From Streptomyces endophytica (lineage in GTDB: Bacteria > Actinomycetota > Actinomycetes > Streptomycetales > Streptomycetaceae): 64,000 bases of DNA. The stretch covers positions 3,100,001 to 3,164,000 of the forward strand of contig NZ_CP110636.1 in NCBI RefSeq assembly GCF_026153355.1, read 5' to 3'. A program made the position numbers and the translations under genes. Positions 33,830 to 41,823 of this stretch are shown one piece after another. The notes under the pieces were generated by a model. The model saw nothing but the letters and a program-made list of their open reading frames with translations. It was not told where the DNA came from and searched no databases. Numbering within the stretch: the first letter of the stretch is position 1; the number at the start of each line of letters is the position of its first letter.

Positions 33830-35692
33830 ATGACGGTGGCCAAGGGCAGGGCCAAGGGCAAGAGCAAGACCAAGGGCAAGGGTGAGGTCAGGGGCAAGGG
33901 GGCGAGTGACAGCGGGGGCGATGGGGAGGGCGGGCGCGGGGCGGGGACCGTGGCCGAGCTGGTGCAGGGGCAGTGGGGGGATCACCGGGTCGGGGCGCGG
34001 TGCGGGGAGCGGGCGCTGACGCACCACGAGCTGGCGGCGGGTGCCGCGGCGCGGGCCGCGTTGCTGGGGGAGCTGTTGCCGCGCGGGGCGGAACCGCACA
34101 TCGGCGTACTGCTCGACAACGTCCTCGAGTACCCGCTGTGGCTGAGCGCGGCGGCCCTCGCCGGAGCCGCCGTGGCCGGGATCAACCCCACGCGACGCGG
34201 CCCCGAGCTCCTGCGCGACATCCGGCACACCGACTGCGCGTTGCTGATCACCGAGCGCGCCTATGTGCCGCTGCTCGCCGGAATGGATCTCGGCATTCCG
34301 TTCGCCGAGCGGGTTCTGATCGTCGACGACCCAGCGTATGAGGAGCTGCTGCGTCCATACGAAGGTGTCTCGCCCATGGACGGCACCCTGCCGGTCGCGG
34401 GGCGGCGGGGCGTGGAGCCGGGGGCGCGGATGCTGCTCTACTTCACGTCCGGATCCACCGGCGCGCCCAAGGCCGCCGTCTGCACCCAGGGCCGGCTGGC
34501 CGCCGCCGGCCGTTCGCTCGTCGATTTCCTGGGGGTGCGGCGGGACGACGTGCACTACCTCTGCATGCCGATGTTCCACGGCAACGCCGTGATCGCCGGC
34601 TGGGCCCCCGCGCTGGCCGGCGGCGCGGGTATCGCGCTGCGCCGCCGCTTCTCGGCCTCCGCGTTCCTCCCCGACGTGCGCCGCTACCGTGCCACGTACT
34701 TCACCTACGTCGGGCGCGCCGTGCAGTATCTGCTCGCCACCCCGCCCGCCCCGGACGATCGTGATCACCCGCTGCGTACCGGGTTCGGCACCGAGGCGGG
34801 TGCCGTCGACGTCGCCCGGTTCGCGGAGCGGTTCGGCGTGCGCCTGATAGAGGGGTACGGCTCGTCCGAGGGCGGCGCGGCGATCCAGCGCACCCCGGAC
34901 ACCCCGCCCGGCGCCATCGGCCGGCCCGCCCCCGGCGACGATCTCGCCGTCGTCGACCCGGAGACCGGCGCCGAACTGCCGCGCGCCCGGCTCGACGCGG
35001 CCGGCCGGCTGCTCAACGGGGAGGAGGCGATCGGCGAGCTGGTCAACCGGGGCCGCAGCTCCTTCGAGGGCTACTGGCGCAACCCCGAGGCGACCGCGGA
35101 CCGCCTGCGCGGCGGGTCCACCGGAGGGCGGGCCGGGGCGGGCTGGTACTGGACCGGTGACCTCTTCTTCCGGGACACCGAGGGGTTCTTCCACTTCGCC
35201 GGGCGGACCGACGACCGGCTGCGGGTCGACAGCGAGAACCTGGCCGCCGCGATGATCGAGAACATCCTCGCCCGGTACGCCCCGCTCACGGGGGCCGCGG
35301 TGTACGCCGTGCCCGACCCGGTGGCCGGGGACCAGGTGATGGCGGCCCTCTCGCTACGCGACGGGGCCGGATTCGACCCGGAGGACTTCGCGGCCTTCCT
35401 CGCAGCCCAGCCCGACCTCGGGACGAAGATGGCGCCCCGGTTCGTACGGACGGTGGCGGCGCTGCCGGTCACCGCCACGAACAAAGTGCACAGGGTCACG
35501 CTGCGCCGCGCCGGCTTCCGCTGCCCGGACCCGGTGTGGTGGAGGCCGATGGGGCGGCGGGTAAGAGGGGAGGGCGCGGCCGGGGCGGGGGACCCGGGCC
35601 ACCTGGGATACCGGAGGTTCACGGCGGAGGACCGGGACGTACTGCTGGACATCTACCGCGAGCACGACCGGCTGGCGTTACTGGAGCGGTGA
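33830..35692 (+). CDS. Acyl-CoA synthetase (FadD-like) with a TTA codon
   Basis: A 620-aa adenylate-forming acyl-CoA ligase. P-loop FTSGSTGAPKA (205-215), A5 region EGYGSSEGG, hinge YWTGDLFFRDTEGFF and AGRTDDRLRVDSEN, and the catalytic Lys of the C-terminal subdomain in TATNKVHRVTLRR. The first 40 residues are a Lys/Gly-rich extension (AKGRAKGKSKTKGKG) absent from typical homologues; internal starts are possible. Leu 617 is encoded by TTA (35678-35680), the rare codon read by the bldA tRNA, so full-length product should depend on development. A palindrome lies in the promoter. The gene stands alone. Confidence 0.9.
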   Translation: MTVAKGRAKGKSKTKGKGEVRGKGASDSGGDGEGGRGAGTVAELVQGQWGDHRVGARCGERALTHHELAAGAAARAALLGELLPRGAEPHIGVLLDNVLEYPLWLSAAALAGAAVAGINPTRRGPELLRDIRHTDCALLITERAYVPLLAGMDLGIPFAERVLIVDDPAYEELLRPYEGVSPMDGTLPVAGRRGVEPGARMLLYFTSGSTGAPKAAVCTQGRLAAAGRSLVDFLGVRRDDVHYLCMPMFHGNAVIAGWAPALAGGAGIALRRRFSASAFLPDVRRYRATYFTYVGRAVQYLLATPPAPDDRDHPLRTGFGTEAGAVDVARFAERFGVRLIEGYGSSEGGAAIQRTPDTPPGAIGRPAPGDDLAVVDPETGAELPRARLDAAGRLLNGEEAIGELVNRGRSSFEGYWRNPEATADRLRGGSTGGRAGAGWYWTGDLFFRDTEGFFHFAGRTDDRLRVDSENLAAAMIENILARYAPLTGAAVYAVPDPVAGDQVMAALSLRDGAGFDPEDFAAFLAAQPDLGTKMAPRFVRTVAALPVTATNKVHRVTLRRAGFRCPDPVWWRPMGRRVRGEGAAGAGDPGHLGYRRFTAEDRDVLLDIYREHDRLALLER

Positions 35693-36010
35693 GCGGTGAG
35701 CGGTGAGCGGTGAGCGGTGAGCGGTGAGTCGTGAGCGGGCGCGCCGGGAGTGACCGGATGCGCCGGGAGTGACTGGGCGCGCCGAGAGCTACCGGGTGCG
35801 TGCGCGGGGGCCATCTGACACACCCGTGCGCGTGGCGCGGCTCACATCACCCCGGGGCGCGCCTCTGCCGGCTGCCCCCGTGCCCCAGCTGTCCGCCATC
35901 CGCCATCCGCCATCCACCATCGCCGGTCCGTAGAGATAGGCGCAGACAAAGCCACAGGCATAGGGGCAGACACAGCCACAGGCATAGGGGCAGACACAGC
36001 CACAGGCATA
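35693..36010. repeat. Several short tandem repeats after the acyl-CoA ligase
   Basis: Three arrays in about 320 bp: GAGCGGT repeated about six times directly after the stop codon (35689-35735), CCGCCAT repeated near 35891-35920, and a 24-bp unit (GGCAGACACAGCCACAGGCA plus TAGG) repeated about three times at 35941-36010. No gene is seen. Confidence 0.7.
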
Positions 36011-36013
36011 ACG

Positions 36014-36048
36014 AAGTGGGCGCCCTCGGAAACCGAGGGCGCCCACTT
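36014..36048 (-). terminator. tRNA-Lys terminator hairpin, copy 2
   Basis: Perfect 16-bp stem (AAGTGGGCGCCCTCGG at 36014-36029 with its complement at 36033-36048), AAA loop, just 3' of the minus-strand tRNA-Lys. Confidence 0.85.
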
Positions 36049-36054
36049 CCTACG

Positions 36055-36128
36055 TGCGCCGCCAGGGACTCGAACCCCGGACCCGCTGATTAAGAGTCAG
36101 CTGCTCTAACCAACTGAGCTAGCGGCGC
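36055..36128 (-). tRNA. tRNA-Lys (anticodon CTT), copy 2
   Basis: Identical in all 74 nt to the tRNA at 28754-28827: acceptor GCGCCGC/GCGGCGC, anticodon loop CTCTTAA, T-loop TTCGAGT, no encoded CCA. The 5' flank GCTGACG is also shared with the other copies. Confidence 0.95.
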
Positions 36129-36237
36129 GCGCTGACGAAAGAAATACTACCTGGTCGAGAGGGGTGCTCCTGACCACCTGCCGAGCGCACCGGCCCGCGG
36201 GGCGCCCCGCCGACCTTCCGGCGGGAATTCCCCCCGA

Positions 36238-36996
36238 TCAGATCGCCAACGACAGCAGGACCGGCGCGGCCTTGCGGTTGAGGGTGTCGGCGGCCTGGCG
36301 GAGGCGGTGGGCGTGTTCCAGGGGCATCGACAGGGCGAGGCAGCCCACCGTCGCACCGGCCGTGATCGGTACGGCGGCGCAGACCGTGCCGACGGCGTAT
36401 TCCTGGAGGTCCAGGACGGGGACCGTGGGTGGCTGGCTGTCGAGCTTGTGGAAGAGCACCTTCTCGTTGGTGATCGTCCGGGACGTGAGCCGGGCGGTCT
36501 TGTGGCGTGAGAGGTGGTCCTTGCGGCCGTCGTGGTCGAGCTGCGCGAGCAGGCATTTGCCGACCGCGCTGGCGTGTGCCGTACGGCGGAACTCGGCCCA
36601 CTCGTTGACCTTCGGTGCCAGTGGCCCGTCGGCGTAGTGCAGGATCTTGACCTCGCCGTCGATGTACCGGCTGATGTAGACCGCCGCGCCGACCGAGTCC
36701 CGCAGCTGGTCGAGGGTGCGCTGCAGCTTGTCGCGCAGCGCCTGCTCGCGGTCGCCGCCGGAGCCCAGCAGCAGGAGCGATTCGCCGACGACGTACGCGC
36801 CGTCGGCGACCTGCTCGACATAGCCCTCGCGCCGCAGCATCGACAGGAGGTGGGCCAGCTGGCCCGGGGGCAGGCCGGTTTCCCGGGCGATCTGCACATC
36901 GGTCACGCCACCGGCGTGCCTGGAGATCGTTTCGAGTACGCGAAGGGCGTACTGCACCGAATGGAACGGCGCGGTCGGCTCGGGCTTCAGCGCCAC
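36238..36996 (-). CDS. IclR-family transcriptional regulator
   Basis: A 252-aa regulator with an N-terminal winged helix (SVQYALRVLETISRHAGGVT; DVQIARETGLPPGQLAHLLS, about residues 13-65) and a C-terminal IclR effector domain (AVGKCLLAQLDHDGRKDHL; YAVGTVCAAVPITAG). GTG start at 36996. The effector is unknown. No obvious target operon adjoins it; upstream is a 523-bp spacer that holds a GCTATC-AC-GATAGC palindrome. Because the chitinolytic LPMO and a lipid gene are neighbours, carbon-source control is possible but not shown. Confidence 0.9.
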   Translation of the reverse strand: MALKPEPTAPFHSVQYALRVLETISRHAGGVTDVQIARETGLPPGQLAHLLSMLRREGYVEQVADGAYVVGESLLLLGSGGDREQALRDKLQRTLDQLRDSVGAAVYISRYIDGEVKILHYADGPLAPKVNEWAEFRRTAHASAVGKCLLAQLDHDGRKDHLSRHKTARLTSRTITNEKVLFHKLDSQPPTVPVLDLQEYAVGTVCAAVPITAGATVGCLALSMPLEHAHRLRQAADTLNRKAAPVLLSLAI

Positions 36997-37457
36997 GGTG
37001 TCCCCCTAGCAGGTTGGTACCGCTTGCGTCGTCACCGCCGTGGCAGGCCGGACGACGTCATGGACGACCGATCCCGGACAACGGGGCTGCTATCACGATA
37101 GCGGCCAACGGCCCTCGATGGAGGGGGTCTTGACCGAAAAGAGGTGGGCTTCAGTTTTCTGTACTGCGGCGAGAGACTCTGGCATATGCCAAGGTCACGA
37201 AGTCGAGGCCCCGGGCGGGATGGCCCCGGTGGCGCCCGGCCGCCCCCTGGGTCGGCGGGGGAGGGCCCCGGGAGGCAGGAGATAGCGATCGGATTCGGCC
37301 AACTCATGGCCGGTAGGAGGCTCGTAGCAGGCCGGAGGCGGGTCGGGGCGGGTCGGCGGGGCCGTCAGCGGTGCGGCGGAGGGTGCCGCCGCGGCGTCCG
37401 GCGGGGCCGCCGGCCCGTCAAGCCGACGGTCCGACGGCCCGGCGAAGCGCCCAGGAC
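36997..37457. promoter_or_regulatory. Non-coding region upstream of the IclR gene with palindromes
   Basis: No gene is seen. GCTATC-AC-GATAGC at 37089-37102 is a perfect 6-bp inverted repeat about 95 bp upstream of the IclR start, a plausible autoregulatory operator. A second short palindrome, GGCATATGCC, is at 37181-37190. The remainder is G-rich simple sequence. Confidence 0.4.
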
Positions 37458-37526
37458 GCCCTGAACAGCTTCCTCAGGATGCCCTGATCGCCTTTCTCAG
37501 AACGCCCTGAACATCTCCCTCACGAC
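37458..37526. repeat. 23-bp tandem repeat overlapping a gene end
   Basis: Three imperfect 23-bp units beginning GCCCTGAACA/GCCCTGATCG/GCCCTGAACA (37458, 37481, 37504) and a partial fourth. The third unit overlaps the stop codon of the secreted-protein gene at 37520, suggesting the array grew from its 3' end. Confidence 0.65.
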
Positions 37527-37984
37527 GTCCTGAGCATCTTCTCGTCGCTGGTCCACTTGATCTTGCTGCCCTTCCATGTGCTCACGTACCACAGGAAGAC
37601 ATGCTTCTCGGCCATCTGGCGGTCGAAGTTGCAGACCTGCCAGCCGCCCTTGTAGTTGCCGTAACACCGGTAGCCGGGCTGTCCGTTGGAGTTGACCGTG
37701 CCGCGGACCTCGACCCGCAGGCCGTCCTTGAGGGTGTCCTTGATCCAGACCCGGTCGCCCTTGGCCCGGAAGCAAGCCATGCCGGCCATCTTGCGGCCGT
37801 TGGAGACGGTGTTGCAGTAGGGGTCGAACCTGGTCGACCGGCCCGTCGGCTTCGCCTTCTGGCTGTAGACCTTCTTCTGGGCGTGGACGTCTCCGCCGGT
37901 GGCCGAGGCGGCGCCCGGAAGGGCGCCCACCAGGGCGGTGGCGGCGAGCGCGGCCCCCGCGGCGCCCGCAATGATCCTGCGCAT
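37520..37984 (-). CDS. Small secreted protein, Cys-containing
   Basis: A 154-aa protein with a clear signal peptide (IIAGAAGAALAATALVGALP, cleaved near ASA-TGG). The mature part has four Cys (in DPYCNTVSN, GMACFRAKG, GYRCYGNY and QVCNFDRQ), which could make two disulfides, and aromatic/basic strands such as EKHVFLWYVSTWKGSKI. No known family is recognised. The next gene upstream on the same strand (38061) is of similar size and style, so they may be a co-expressed pair of extracellular proteins. Confidence 0.78.
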   Translation of the reverse strand: MRRIIAGAAGAALAATALVGALPGAASATGGDVHAQKKVYSQKAKPTGRSTRFDPYCNTVSNGRKMAGMACFRAKGDRVWIKDTLKDGLRVEVRGTVNSNGQPGYRCYGNYKGGWQVCNFDRQMAEKHVFLWYVSTWKGSKIKWTSDEKMLRTS

Positions 37985-38060
37985 ACGTATCTGCCTTCGC
38001 TGGGCGTGAGGTGGTCGTCGGCGGCCGGTGGTCAGCGGCCGGGTCGTGCGCCGGGGCGGT

Positions 38061-38477
38061 TCAGCCGTAGAGCGGCGTGCTCCACACGGTCTTGTGCAGG
38101 CCCCTGCCCCACGAGGCGGTGACCTTCGTGCGCCACTTCTGCACGGGCATGTCGTCCTTGACCTCGCGGGTCGACTTGTAACAGGACCTGCCGTGGCTCG
38201 CGCAGTGAGCCGTCGCCATTTTCTTCTTGCCCTTGTAGAGGGTGACGGTGAACTTGGTGTACGCGGGCTTGTAGTTGCACTTGATCGCGCCGCTGCCGAA
38301 CTTGTCGGTCTTCCGGTCGACCCGGTCGGTGTACGCGGAGACCTTGCAGCTCTTCTTCTGCACCGCGACCCCGTGGTCCGCGGCAAGGGCGGTGCCCGAC
38401 GCCATTCCCGTCGTACCGAGAATGCTCACGGCGGCGGCACTCACGAGAAGTGCGTGGGTCGCCTGGTGAACGCGCAT
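38061..38477 (-). CDS. Small secreted basic protein, Cys-containing
   Basis: A 138-aa protein with a signal peptide (LLVSAAAVSILGTTGMASG, cleavage near ALA-ADH). The mature chain is rich in Lys/Tyr/Thr and contains four Cys (KKSCKVSAY, IKCNYKPAY, AHCASHGRSCYKS). The function is unknown; composition suggests a small beta-rich extracellular protein. Spaced 76 bp upstream of the other small secreted gene on the same strand. A purine-poor leader makes the ribosome-binding site weak. Confidence 0.75.
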   Translation of the reverse strand: MRVHQATHALLVSAAAVSILGTTGMASGTALAADHGVAVQKKSCKVSAYTDRVDRKTDKFGSGAIKCNYKPAYTKFTVTLYKGKKKMATAHCASHGRSCYKSTREVKDDMPVQKWRTKVTASWGRGLHKTVWSTPLYG

Positions 38478-38627
38478 CTGTATCCCCTTCGGTTCTTTGT
38501 CGGCCGGGCGGGGAAGAGCCGCCGGGGGAATTCCGGTAGGGGCCCGGAATTCCCCCGGCGGCGTCCCCGCCGGTGAATCGCCTTCAGTCTTGAACAGACC
38601 GGCGGGGTGGCCAATGTCGGGTCGATG

Positions 38628-39143
38628 TCAGTTCGCTGACGGCTTTCGGGCCGGGGGCGCGAGCCGCAGTCCGTAGCCGCGGACCGAGGCGATGCCCACG
38701 TCGACGCCGGCCTGTTCCAGCTTCCGGCGCAGACGGCGTACCGCGCTGTGGATCACCGTGGTGTCCACCCCGCAGGACGCTCCCCAGACGTCCCTGACGA
38801 GCTGCGGGAACGACACCACGCCGGTGTCCGCACGGGCGAGGCGGGCCAGCAGCCCGGTCTCCTGGGCGGTCAGTTCCAGCGGAACGCCGTGCCACAGCGC
38901 CCGTTGCTCGTCCGGCCGGATCTCCAGATGGCTGACCCGGAGCGGGGCCGGCCGCCGGGCCGGGTCCGCCGGCGGCTCGCCGTCCATCAGGCGCCGGGCC
39001 TGGTCCAGGTCGCGGACGAGGAGGACCGGCAGATTGCTGTGCAGCAGTTCGTTGAGGTGCTCGACGTCGTCGACGGTGTCGGCGACGACCACCGCGTAGG
39101 CGTCCGGATGACGGACCGGCGGCTCCTGGGTGTGCGTGCTCAC
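38628..39143 (-). CDS. Winged-helix (OmpR/PhoB-type) regulator, orphan
   Basis: A 171-aa protein. The C-terminal 90 residues form a Trans_reg_C winged helix: GVPLELTAQETGLLARLARA, FPQLVRDVWGASCGVDTTVI, HSAVRRLRRKLEQAGVD and SVRGYGLRLA. The N-terminal part (DAYAVVVADTVDDVEHLNEL) is short and lacks the phospho-acceptor Asp pattern of a receiver. GTG 39143 is chosen for GAGGAGCTGAT directly upstream. There is no partner kinase gene. It may control the two small secreted protein genes downstream on the same strand. Confidence 0.85.
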   Translation of the reverse strand: MSTHTQEPPVRHPDAYAVVVADTVDDVEHLNELLHSNLPVLLVRDLDQARRLMDGEPPADPARRPAPLRVSHLEIRPDEQRALWHGVPLELTAQETGLLARLARADTGVVSFPQLVRDVWGASCGVDTTVIHSAVRRLRRKLEQAGVDVGIASVRGYGLRLAPPARKPSAN

Positions 39144-39516
39144 ATCAGCTCCTCGGGAATGCACCAGGAGGGAAATCGGGCCGGGCGGGGCGGATGGTGC
39201 CGGATGTTCTTCGCTGGGCGCCGACTGATGTGGCGGAAAATGAGACGTCCACGTCTCCACTGTCCTTCCCATGAAAAAGGGACCCCGTCGCAATTCCTGC
39301 GGACAGACACCTGGGACGGACCGACTCCGTTCTTCCACCCTGGTCATGAGGTGGCGTCAGGTACGTCGCGCAGGCAGTGCTGGAACGGTAGACGGTAGAC
39401 GTGTTTTCGGCCATAGGGCGGGGAGTTGAGGAACTGTTGAGCTGATCGCGCCGGGCCGGCCCGGGTGATATTGCGGGATTCGCCGGGCAAGGGTGCCGGT
39501 GTGCGGAAATGAGAAA
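39144..39516. other. Intergenic stretch, no gene seen
   Basis: About 370 bp upstream of the winged-helix regulator, less GC-rich than its surroundings. No confident gene or repeat; it likely contains the regulator's promoter. Confidence 0.4.
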
Positions 39517-39550
39517 GGTGGTGCGCCCCGGGGAAGCGGGGCACACCACC
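39517..39550 (-). terminator. Terminator of the Ehu-type operon
   Basis: 14-bp stem with one mismatch (GGTGGTGCGCCCCG at 39517-39530 with 39537-39550), about 60 bp beyond the stop of the minus-strand ABC ATPase gene. Confidence 0.8.
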
Positions 39551-39609
39551 TGAACACGACACCGGTCACCGGGTTTTCACGGAACCTCCCGGTGCGCCGC
39601 GCGGCGCGG

Positions 39610-40452
39610 TCACAGCACGGCGCTCAGGAATTCCCGGGTGCGTTCGTGTTCCGGCTCGCTGAAGATCTGCTCCGGCGGGCCGAATTCGATGACCCGTCCC
39701 GAGTCGAACATCATCACGCAGTCGGAGATGTCCCGGGCGAAGTTCATCTCGTGGGTGACGCACAGCATGGTGATGTCCGTGGTGTGCGCGATGTCGCGCA
39801 GCACGTCCAGGACGCCGGCGACCAGTTCCGGGTCGAGGGCCGAGGTGACCTCGTCCAGCAGCAGCACCTGCGGGCGCATCGCCAGGGCGCGGGCGATCGC
39901 CACCCGCTGCTGCTGCCCGCCGGAGAGCTGGGTGGGGTACTTGTCGAGGTGCTCGGTCAGGCCGACGAGGTCGAGCAGTTCGCGGGCGCGCTCCTCGGCG
40001 GCGTCCTTGTCGAGGCCGAGGACGTGCACCGGTGCCTCGGTGATGTTCCGCAGCACCTTCATGTTGGGGAAGAGGTTGAACTGCTGGAAGACCATCCCGA
40101 TGTTCTTGCGGACCTCGCGGATGTGCTTCTCCCCGGCGGGGACGAGCTTGCCGGCCTTCTCCTCGTGGGTCAGGAAGTGCGGGCCGACCTTGATGGTGCC
40201 CTCGTCCGGCTTCAGCAGCGTCATCAGCAGCCGCAGGATCGTGGTCTTGCCGGATCCGGACGGGCCGATGAGGGTGACGTGCTTGCCGGAGTAGACGGTC
40301 ATGTCCAGCGAGTCGAGCACGGTGTGGGTGCCGAACCGCTTGGTGACGCTGTCGAAGCGGATCAGTTCGGCGTCTCCCTGCGTCTCCGTGCGGGAAGGGC
40401 CCCCGTCCGCGGGGCTGGCCTGGTCGTTCGGCGGTGTGCGGTCAGCGGACAA
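39610..40452 (-). CDS. ehuA: Polar-amino-acid-type ABC ATPase, EhuA-like
   Basis: A 280-aa ATPase. Walker A GPSGSGKTTILR, Q-loop VFQQFNLFPNM, signature LSGGQQQRVAIARAL, Walker B VLLLDEVTSALDPE and THEMNFARD are all intact. The order of four genes (binding protein, two permeases, ATPase) and their relatedness to polar amino-acid importers matches EhuBCDA, the ectoine/hydroxyectoine importer. It overlaps ehuD by 11 bp and is last in the operon. Specificity for ectoine is by family resemblance; another amino acid or derivative is possible, given the enzymes nearby. Confidence 0.82.
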   Translation of the reverse strand: MSADRTPPNDQASPADGGPSRTETQGDAELIRFDSVTKRFGTHTVLDSLDMTVYSGKHVTLIGPSGSGKTTILRLLMTLLKPDEGTIKVGPHFLTHEEKAGKLVPAGEKHIREVRKNIGMVFQQFNLFPNMKVLRNITEAPVHVLGLDKDAAEERARELLDLVGLTEHLDKYPTQLSGGQQQRVAIARALAMRPQVLLLDEVTSALDPELVAGVLDVLRDIAHTTDITMLCVTHEMNFARDISDCVMMFDSGRVIEFGPPEQIFSEPEHERTREFLSAVL

Positions 40453-41095
40453 GACGACGCTCCAGGGCTCGCAGGAGGAGGGAGGTGGGGTAGGAGATGA
40501 CCACGAAGAGGATGCCGACGACGGTGATCGGCTCCAGGTAGTCGAAGGTGGTCGCGCTGATGCTGTTCGCCTGGAAGAGCATGTCGGCGACGGTGATGCC
40601 GGCCAGCATCGGCGTGTCCTTGAACATGGCGATGACGTAGTTGCCGAGCGCGGGGACGACGCGGCGGAACGCCTGCGGCAGGATCACCGCGATCCAGGTG
40701 CGCCGGCGCGGCAGGTTCAGTGCGGTGGCCGCCTCCCACTGGCCGGGCGGGACGCCGTCGATGCCGGCGCGGTAGACCTCGGAGGTGTACGTCGAGTAGT
40801 GCAGGCCCAGGCCGATCACGCCGGTGGTGAGCGGCGCGAACGTCAGGCCCCAGGCGGGCAGGACGAAGAACAGGAAGAACAGCTGCACCAGCAGCGGGGT
40901 GTTGCGGATGAACTCGACGACGATGCTGACCGGCCAGGTCACCCAGCGGCTCGGGGAGCGCAGCAGCAGCGCCCACACCAGGCCGAGGGCGAACGAGACG
41001 AGGGAGCCGTAGATCGTCGCCTGGACGGTGATCCACAGGCCCTTGAGGAGGTCGGGCATGATGTCGCCGACGTAGCTCCATGACCAGTTGTTCAC
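40442..41095 (-). CDS. ehuD: ABC permease, EhuD-like
   Basis: A 217-aa HisM-type permease. It starts MNNWSWSYVGDIMPDLLKGL and has about five membrane segments. The typical motif FIRNTPLLVQLFFLFFVLP is present, and the EAA-type loop is GQWEAATALNLPRRRTWIAV followed by ILPQAFRRVVPALGN. It overlaps both neighbours (ehuA by 11 bp and ehuC by 4 bp), so expression is tightly coupled. It forms the channel with EhuC. Confidence 0.82.
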   Translation of the reverse strand: MNNWSWSYVGDIMPDLLKGLWITVQATIYGSLVSFALGLVWALLLRSPSRWVTWPVSIVVEFIRNTPLLVQLFFLFFVLPAWGLTFAPLTTGVIGLGLHYSTYTSEVYRAGIDGVPPGQWEAATALNLPRRRTWIAVILPQAFRRVVPALGNYVIAMFKDTPMLAGITVADMLFQANSISATTFDYLEPITVVGILFVVISYPTSLLLRALERRLVR

Positions 41096-41823
41096 GGCTT
41101 TCCTCCGGTGGCCAGCGCCTCGGGGCCCTGCTGTTCGACGGGCAGTTTGCGGGAGAACCAGCCCTCGCCGCGGGGCACCGCCCGGCCGACCGAGGCCTTG
41201 GCGCGGCGTTCCAGCAGCCGCATGATCCGGGTCACCACGAACGCGACCACGAAGTACAGGACGAGGATGATGCCGTAGACCTGGGCGCTCTGGCCGGTCG
41301 ACAGCCGGGCCAGCTTGGCCTGGAAGGTGAGCTCACCGATCGACAGCAGCGAGGCCAGCGCGGTGCCCTTGAGCAGCTCGATCAGCAGGTTGTTGAACGG
41401 CGGCATCATCTCGGGCACGGCCTGCGGAAGTATCACCTTCCGCAGCCGCTGCCAGGGCGAGAAGCTCAGCGCGATGGCCGCCTCGCGCTGGGCGGGTGCC
41501 ACGGCCTGGACGGCGCCGCGGACGATCTCGGAGCCGTACGCGCCGTACGACAGGCCGAGCGCCAGGGTGCCCGCCCAGATGCCGGCGAGCTGCCAGCCGA
41601 GCAGGGGCAGCGCGAAGAACAGCCAGAACATCAGGACCAGCGCCGAGGTGCCGCGGAAGAATTCCACGTAGACGCCGGACAGGAAGCGCACGATCCAGAA
41701 GCGGGAGGTGCGGGCGAGGCCGATGCCGAAGGCGACGGTGGCGGCGAGGGCGGCGCTGTAGACCATCAGTTGGACGGTGATCCACAGCCCTTTCAGGAAG
41801 AGTTCCCACAGCGCAGAGGTCAC
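41092..41823 (-). CDS. ehuC: ABC permease, EhuC-like
   Basis: A 243-aa permease of the same family (LWELFLKGLWITVQLMVYSA; VEFFRGTSALVLMFWLFFAL; EAA-type loop AQREAAIALSFSPWQRLRKV). A polar C-terminal tail of about 35 residues follows the last membrane segment. Overlaps ehuB and ehuD by 4 bp each (ATGA-type junctions). Partner of EhuD in the channel. Confidence 0.82.
   Translation of the reverse strand: MTSALWELFLKGLWITVQLMVYSAALAATVAFGIGLARTSRFWIVRFLSGVYVEFFRGTSALVLMFWLFFALPLLGWQLAGIWAGTLALGLSYGAYGSEIVRGAVQAVAPAQREAAIALSFSPWQRLRKVILPQAVPEMMPPFNNLLIELLKGTALASLLSIGELTFQAKLARLSTGQSAQVYGIILVLYFVVAFVVTRIMRLLERRAKASVGRAVPRGEGWFSRKLPVEQQGPEALATGGKP

Noticed and set aside
28754..36128. Integrative element bounded by tRNA-Lys direct repeats
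   Set aside because: The two tRNAs are complete genes, and no integrase, excisionase or transfer gene lies between them.
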